A stretch of DNA of 64,000 bases from Filosporella fistucella. Its lineage: Eukaryota > Ascomycota > Leotiomycetes > Helotiales. Under the pieces are notes generated by a model. That model saw only the letters and a program-made list of their open reading frames with translations, searched no databases and was not told where the DNA came from. Shown here piece after piece: positions 59,024-64,000 of the stretch. Within the stretch, counting starts at the first letter, position 1. Each line of letters opens with the position of its first letter. The position numbers and the translations under genes were made by a program. The stretch covers positions 248,001-312,000 of the forward strand of contig JAQJZZ010000008.1 of the NCBI GenBank assembly GCA_030077755.1. The letters are read 5' to 3'.

Positions 59024-59751
59024 CTACATAATGCAATCCCCTTTTCTCATCCTAATCTCCTTCCTCGTCAACTCAACTTCCATGATTCTCTCCGTGAGAG
59101 GTACCTTCTCCTCCAGTCCATCGTCATCAAAATCGAAATAAAGCGCCCAGATTCCCTCCTCTTCCTCTACAACAGTGAATCCCTCCCAACCGTCAAACGT
59201 TAAGCGCCTATCAATAGGACTAACATTCCATGGGCCAACATGATTCCCTTCTGCATCTACCTTCAAGCCATATTTAACTTCATATGTTTCTTTGTCTACG
59301 TATATCCAGTTGAGTTGTGGTGGATCGTCTTGAATTGTAGAGACGTAACCTTCGCCTCGGCGACCCCATTTACTGCCTGGATAGGGGAAAAAGTACCCAG
59401 CCAGTTGATGTCCTTGGTATGCGACGTTATCGGAGCCTTCATCTGGTAGAAATTTGGATTTAGGGTTCACATTCGTTACGTAGAGCTGTGAAGCGTTGTG
59501 TCAGAGAATTCAAAGTTGTGACATGATAGTGTAGAAGAGGCATCATCACTTACTTTGTTATTGCGGAGGACTACCGTACCACCATGGATATCTCGACTTT
59601 TACGTGAAGGATCATTGCAAGAAACAAATAGATTTGCTTTCCGACTTCTATGCTTCTCTCTCGAATTTTGTTTCTGACCTTGCTGTACCGCTTCTGTTGT
59701 GCCTATGATGGCTGGACAGGCAGCAATAGATGTGATTATACCCAAAGGCAT
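59024..59751 (-). CDS. Conserved ascomycete protein of unknown function
   Basis: Exons 59751..59554 and 59485..59024 give 219 aa. The donor is GTAAGT after NNK and the acceptor precedes LYVTNVNP. The core has YQGHQLAGYFFPYPGSKWGRRGEGY, then PPQLNWIYVDKETYEVKYG and RRLTFDGWEGFTVVEEEEG, ending WALYFDFDDDGL. This resembles proteins annotated only as hypothetical in Pezizomycotina. No signal peptide or membrane segment. The function is not known. Confidence 0.8.
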
Positions 59752-60960
59752 GATGATGAGTGTTGCAAGAAAGAGCTCAAATGGAATGAATCAACAAGCA
59801 GAGAGTTAGCTTTGCTTGTAGGCGTTTCGCGTCTCTCATTTCAAAGTTAGGATCCAACATAGAAGACGGCTGAGATGCAGCGTAGCATCACTTCAAAATT
59901 ACATCATTCCTATTCAGAGATGCAGGGACTTCTTGGACCCAAAATAATCCTCAGTGCTCCCGAGACAATTTGGTACCGATTCAGCCAACAGGAGATATCC
60001 ATGTGGAAACCACAGCATAACTCACTTTGTGCACCTACCAAGATACACACGATGTCACACTAAGTCATAAATGTCACTGACATTTATTTACCACATCCAG
60101 TCTAACGTGACTCGACCACCTGGAAAAATTGATCACGACTTGCCATTTCGGTGCCTTCGATATTGAGGTGACTTCATCACGACGTTGATACAAGGGGTTG
60201 AAGGGGGTGAGTGGGACTAGGGTAGGGTGTCAGGATGGGCATGCCTGTCTTTACTCCACGGCCGAAGTTCCAGCCAGTCGGAGTGGAGACGCTAGGTGTG
60301 ATGTCTCAGAATCCACTGTGGATAATACTGAGATTACCAGCACCTTCTAAACGAAGAACAATATGATCCAAATCAGGCTGTAAATATAGTTCATGGCCTG
60401 TAAGGTTGCACTAATGCGTTCATGCTGCTTGAGGTTACCATATATTCAGACTGGATGTGTGATTTGAAGCCGAAGCGATGCATAAACAGCCACATTGAGC
60501 AGACGAGAGGGTTCCCCCTCCATCAACTGGGCTGAATGCGGCCCAGATGTAGAATGACGCAAATTGACAAGGAAAAGTGGAAATGAGGAGACCGTGCAAG
60601 CAGAGTTCGCCAGATCGTGAAGATCGGCCGCCTATCTGAAGCATAGACCTGATAACCACAATCAAGTTTATGGATCCATATGATGGCAGAAAGCTTCCCC
60701 GGACATGGAAAGCAGGTTGCTGACTTTGAAATGTGTCGTAAGGGTCCACTGAACAGCGTCATAATTGTTCTCCCAGCCTTGTTCTGTGTTTCGACGTCTT
60801 CCATAAAAGAAAGCGCATTCTGAAAGTCTGGATCTTTTCATATCATCTTCTCATCAACACAAATCAAAACACAACTATTGCTTCATTACCACCTACACCA
60901 CCTGATTCCCGTTGTCCATCACCAGTTTTATCACTCAAACAAAAATCACCTACAACAATC
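59752..60960. other. Intergenic, no supported gene
   Basis: Overlapping short frames at 60435-60804 on the minus strand show no motif. Confidence 0.4.
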
Positions 60961-61473
60961 ATGTCTGACCAGTACGACTCCCACACTCTACTCGGTCAGA
61001 GGAAGTCTCTAACTTGTCTACAGAGAGAAGCAACAAACGCTCCAAGAGGACAACGAATATGAATATCAATCTGAGTCCGACGAAGCACCAGAGCAACAAG
61101 TAGCACCACCTCAAAAGCAAGGGCAACGTACCATGCAACGAGCCCGTCAACAACGTCAACAACCACAACAGAATCCTCTTCCACAATACGCACCCCAGCA
61201 AGAGCAAAACATGGTACCGATGGACCAGCGCATGACGGGCAGCATGGGCGGCCGAACCGGCGCCATCCGCGAATCACGGATCAAAGACCGCCCAGCGCCA
61301 AAGGAGGAGCGTGACAGCAGTCTGAAAATCAAGATTGAGCTTGATCTCGAAGTTGAGGTAGATTTATATGCTAGGGTCAAGGGAGACGTTACCATAGGCC
61401 TGATGTAGTAACTGTTTGTTAGGTCGACCTCTACGCGAGAGTCAAGGGAGATGTGACGATTGGGTTATTGTAG
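60961..61473 (+). CDS. Small Gln-rich protein with duplicated terminal exon
   Basis: Exon 1 is 60961..60971 (ATGTCTGACCA, 11 nt) and intron 1 ends at 61023. Exon 2 begins at 61024. Two endings are possible. Reading on through 61358-61408 gives 131 aa ending VDLYARVKGDVTIGLM. Splicing out 61358..61422 and joining 61423..61473 also gives 131 aa, ending VDLYARVKGDVTIGLL. The body is Gln-rich with little structure (QQVAPPQKQGQR, RARQQRQQPQQNP). A charged beta-type C-terminus follows (KIKIELDLEVE plus the motif above). A similar C-terminus is found in the gene at the right edge. The function is unknown. Confidence 0.8.
61358..61473 (+). repeat. Tandem duplicated 51-nt terminal exon
   Basis: Copies 61358-61408 and 61423-61473 encode 16 residues plus stop. 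They differ at 15 of 51 positions, 14 of them synonymous; only the last residue changes (Met or Leu). The first copy begins GTAGAT and so doubles as a splice donor. Confidence 0.85.
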
Positions 61474-63384
61474 GGTAGACTTTTTGCAGCCCGCTCAACG
61501 CGCTTTTTCTTGACTCGTTTTGCTACTTTGTGCCTACAGGGTACATTTTTACTTTGTACTATTTTCTGGGATTTGAAATTTGGCGGGTATAAATGTACTA
61601 TTAGATATTACGAGCATGCCAAATTGAGCTGTTCAGAAATGAATGAGATGAAGAATTTCGGGTATGACTTTTCCCAAACTTCGCCTGTGGTGGTAACCTT
61701 GCAGTTGCAGCTTTGTGGCGTTCGTATGAGACCCGTTTCTAACTCGGATGACTTGTCCGTGACGCACACATGGGCAGGAAGAGAGCGGAGAGGGTGTGGA
61801 CAAGGTACTTTCATGTCTCCGAGCCCGTCTCGTGTCTCTTGGACTTGCATGTTGCCTGCATTTCAAGGTGTCGCAGCTGGAGACCAAGTCGTAGTGGTTT
61901 GACAAGGCTGGACAGTACCGCTCGAAGTTAAAATCTGGGTTGAGTAGGTCATTCCATGGTCATAGTTTCATACAGCCGAGCCCCTTTTCTTTGCGCACAA
62001 CTCCTGTACGTTCGGAATTCCGGGGGTCATCATCACAGGTGGATACTTCTCACTCACAGCATTTTCTGTGATGAACGATGTCGTCGGACGTCGAGAATAC
62101 TTAGCGGCTTGCTCGGTCGCTTAGTAGTCCAACCGTTGAAGCGAGCTGATCCTAACGACAAGGGAGAACTTGCTATGATCCTAACCGCACTTGTGTGGCC
62201 GTGCAATCCAGCCTCTAACGAATGGCGAGGGATTCCCGGGATAACTTCTGTTTCAAAGCAACTCGTTTCCAGGATTTAACCATACACCGGCATAAATGCC
62301 ATTGTGCTGGCAACCGACATCGACGATTGCCATGATGACATATATCATTGGCAAAGTGTTAGAATTATGAGGTATATGTTCCGCTTTTGCTGTACTTTGT
62401 TGCAAACTCTGAACATGCTGTCTCATAAACGTGGTAAAGAGCCACGTAAGTGTGGTGGAACCACGATCCCGCCCCTGAGAAAGGTTGCATCCCACTCTGC
62501 ATTCTACGATTCTTCCCTCTTCGACCAGCGGTCGACCAGCGGAGGTGCATCCTTGGTAGAGGAGCACACACCTCAGAGTTACCCCACATTAGACGACCCC
62601 TCCAACAGAAGAAAAGTGTCCCGCTCCAGCCGCTTCCACGATCCCGCTTTCAGGTTTTTATCCTGGAATTGCATAACCGGCCGAAAGCACATGGCATGGG
62701 ATCCCATCTTCATCAAAGTTTTCTGTACTTCAGAGTAGTCGCGAACAGGACTTTGTTTTGCCCATTACCCTTTTGATGCGGAAAAATTGCTGCTTATTTC
62801 ATGACTTAATGCCAGCAAGGATATATGCGGGTCTGCCAGGGAAGTCAATGAACTGGCTTTTTAGTACAATTCAGCCTTCCTATAAGAGTCATATTATGAT
62901 CTTCCAAGGTTGCTAATGTTTCATGTAAAGTATATATGTTCATTTTGGGATGTTAAGTGCACTGTAGCGATTGATAGGTGATGGTCGTGATGCGAGGTGT
63001 GCTTACCATTGCATGCGAAAACGGAGGTCACCCGATTTCATTTCATATATGAAGTTATATAGGTTGTTAAGCGCTGAAGGGAAGTCGTCATGCATGTGCA
63101 GCATCAGATTTGGTGGTGGTGTGTAGTGTTGAGGCCTTCGATATCCGCCGGCAGTCAATCCGGGAGATACTGCAGGGCAGCCGCAACACTTCAAAATGGT
63201 ATCTCGGATTTTGGTGCATGCACTTCACGAAAATTACGATAGATGAATAAACCGAATCATTTTACTGCAAAGTTGTACAAATATTAGATCATAGTTGGGT
63301 TTGTCTTTACAATTATTCTCTGTCATCCACCAGCACCGAAACTCCCAGCCTTTACCTCAAGACACCAAAACACCACAACACAAC
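61474..63384. other. Intergenic, no supported gene
   Basis: Several overlapping frames of 60-145 codons on both strands (61510-62776) show no motif and no splice-compatible continuation. Confidence 0.4.
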
Positions 63385-64000
63385 TCACAAAAATGTAATG
63401 GTAACATCTCCTTTAATCTTAGCCTTCAAGAATATTTCCACCATCAAATTTAAATCCAGTCGTATAGACATAGGTTTCTGTTTCGGTTCATCATCAGACT
63501 CTTCATCTGTAGTTTCTTCCTCAGAACTGCTTTCCGCCTTCTTCTTCTTTTTGGATTTCTTCGATTTTTTTTTCGTCTTTTCTTTCCTGGTCTTGCTCGA
63601 GCTTGCGCGCACGTTTATAGGTCGCCCTCCAGAGGCTTGTGCCTTCTTGATATTGAATGCTTTGATTCCTGTCTCGAAGGGATTCGCGTCGCGATGAGGT
63701 AGTTCGGGTGACTGAGTTGGAGGTATGTCTTCTGGGTTTGGAGAGGGTGTAGAGGCGCAAGTTGGACAGATGTTATGTGTTGTTTCTGGTTTCTTTGGGG
63801 GGTTGTCGAGTCCTAATGCTGAAAGATCATCTTCTGGCTCTCGTTCTGGTTCCGGGACAGGTGGCATTCGACTTTTTCTTTCATTTGTAGTGCTGGTTTT
63901 TCTTCCACCTCGTTGATATTTTCTTCGACTTGCGCCAGCATTCTCGGAATCAGACTCTATGTCTGATCTATCATCTTCAATATCGTGAAGTGTAGTCGCG
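63385..64000 (-). CDS. Lys-rich protein with KGDVTI C-terminus, 5' partial
   Basis: The frame is open from the right edge to the stop at 63385, at least 204 codons, so the start lies outside the window. It opens with a charged Ser/Asp/Arg-rich part, then PVPEPEREPEDDLSALGLDNP, an ICPTCAS segment with one CxxC, a Lys-rich block (about fifteen Lys in KKKSKKSKKKKK context), an acidic Ser block, and ends IRLDLNLMVEIFLKAKIKGDVTITFL-like. The last 25 residues resemble the C-terminus of the gene at 60961-61473. The basic block would fit nuclear location. The function is unknown. No duplicated terminal exon is seen downstream. Confidence 0.75.
   Translation of the reverse strand, partial: ATTLHDIEDDRSDIESDSENAGASRRKYQRGGRKTSTTNERKSRMPPVPEPEREPEDDLSALGLDNPPKKPETTHNICPTCASTPSPNPEDIPPTQSPELPHRDANPFETGIKAFNIKKAQASGGRPINVRASSSKTRKEKTKKKSKKSKKKKKAESSSEEETTDEESDDEPKQKPMSIRLDLNLMVEIFLKAKIKGDVTITFL

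Noticed and set aside
62304..62776. Overlapping 104-144-codon frames on both strands
   Set aside because: Mutually overlapping, no motif, no consistent splice sites.

Overview
The window is nuclear DNA of a filamentous ascomycete (Pezizomycotina). Evidence: many short GT..AG introns (about 43 to 156 nt), fungus-typical genes (GH72 glucanosyltransferase, CipC-like protein, Dap1-like heme protein, DUF3659/LEA-like proteins, YAT-type amino acid permease), long pyrimidine-rich 5' regions, and AT-rich repeat remnants with C-to-T/G-to-A skew that look like repeat-induced point mutation (RIP). The gene set would fit Leotiomycetes, but I cannot fix the genus. No rRNA, tRNA or CRISPR array was recognised. 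All introns below were placed by eye from splice sites, frame continuity and family conservation.

Left part (1-17 kb). A partial Arg/Gly-rich protein with a PAM2-like motif runs off the left edge. Next comes the most striking locus: a compact nucleotide-sugar cluster. It holds (i) a fused UDP-glucuronate-decarboxylase-like plus WecE-like C4 aminotransferase (3125-5459, minus), (ii) UDP-glucose 6-dehydrogenase (6698-8307, plus), (iii) a stand-alone ArnA-type formyltransferase (8628-9524, plus), (iv) a choline/carnitine-type O-acyltransferase (9633-11540, minus) and (v) a full-length ABC-B exporter (12843-16921, plus). Read together they suggest UDP-glucose -> UDP-glucuronate -> 4-keto-pentose -> 4-amino-4-deoxy-pentose -> 4-formamido-pentose, with possible acylation and export. 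This parallels bacterial UDP-L-Ara4N(formyl) biosynthesis but sits in a fungal genome with spliced genes. Two copies of a repeat in inverted orientation (about 5660-5895 and 12175-12415) bracket three of these genes; the right-hand copy is strongly AT-shifted.

Middle part (18-47 kb). A GH72 cell-wall glucanosyltransferase carries a possible one-base frameshift in its terminal exon. It is followed by a glyoxalase-fold (VOC) protein, a long coiled-coil protein, a four-helix membrane protein, a repeat-rich stretch (29-32 kb), a Dap1/MAPR heme-binding protein, a THEM4-like hotdog thioesterase, a CipC-like protein, a disordered protein with a C-terminal coiled coil, a second repeat-rich stretch (41-43.5 kb, with a G20 tract and a minisatellite) and an amino acid permease.

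Right part (47-64 kb). Two large DUF3659/LEA-like proteins face away from each other across a 1.7-kb gap. Then come a DUF676-like serine hydrolase, a 98-aa conserved-looking protein, a conserved hypothetical protein, and two genes sharing a short C-terminal motif (..KGDVTI..). The first of those has a tandemly duplicated 51-nt terminal exon whose copies differ almost only at synonymous positions, so splicing or retention of one intron gives nearly the same protein.
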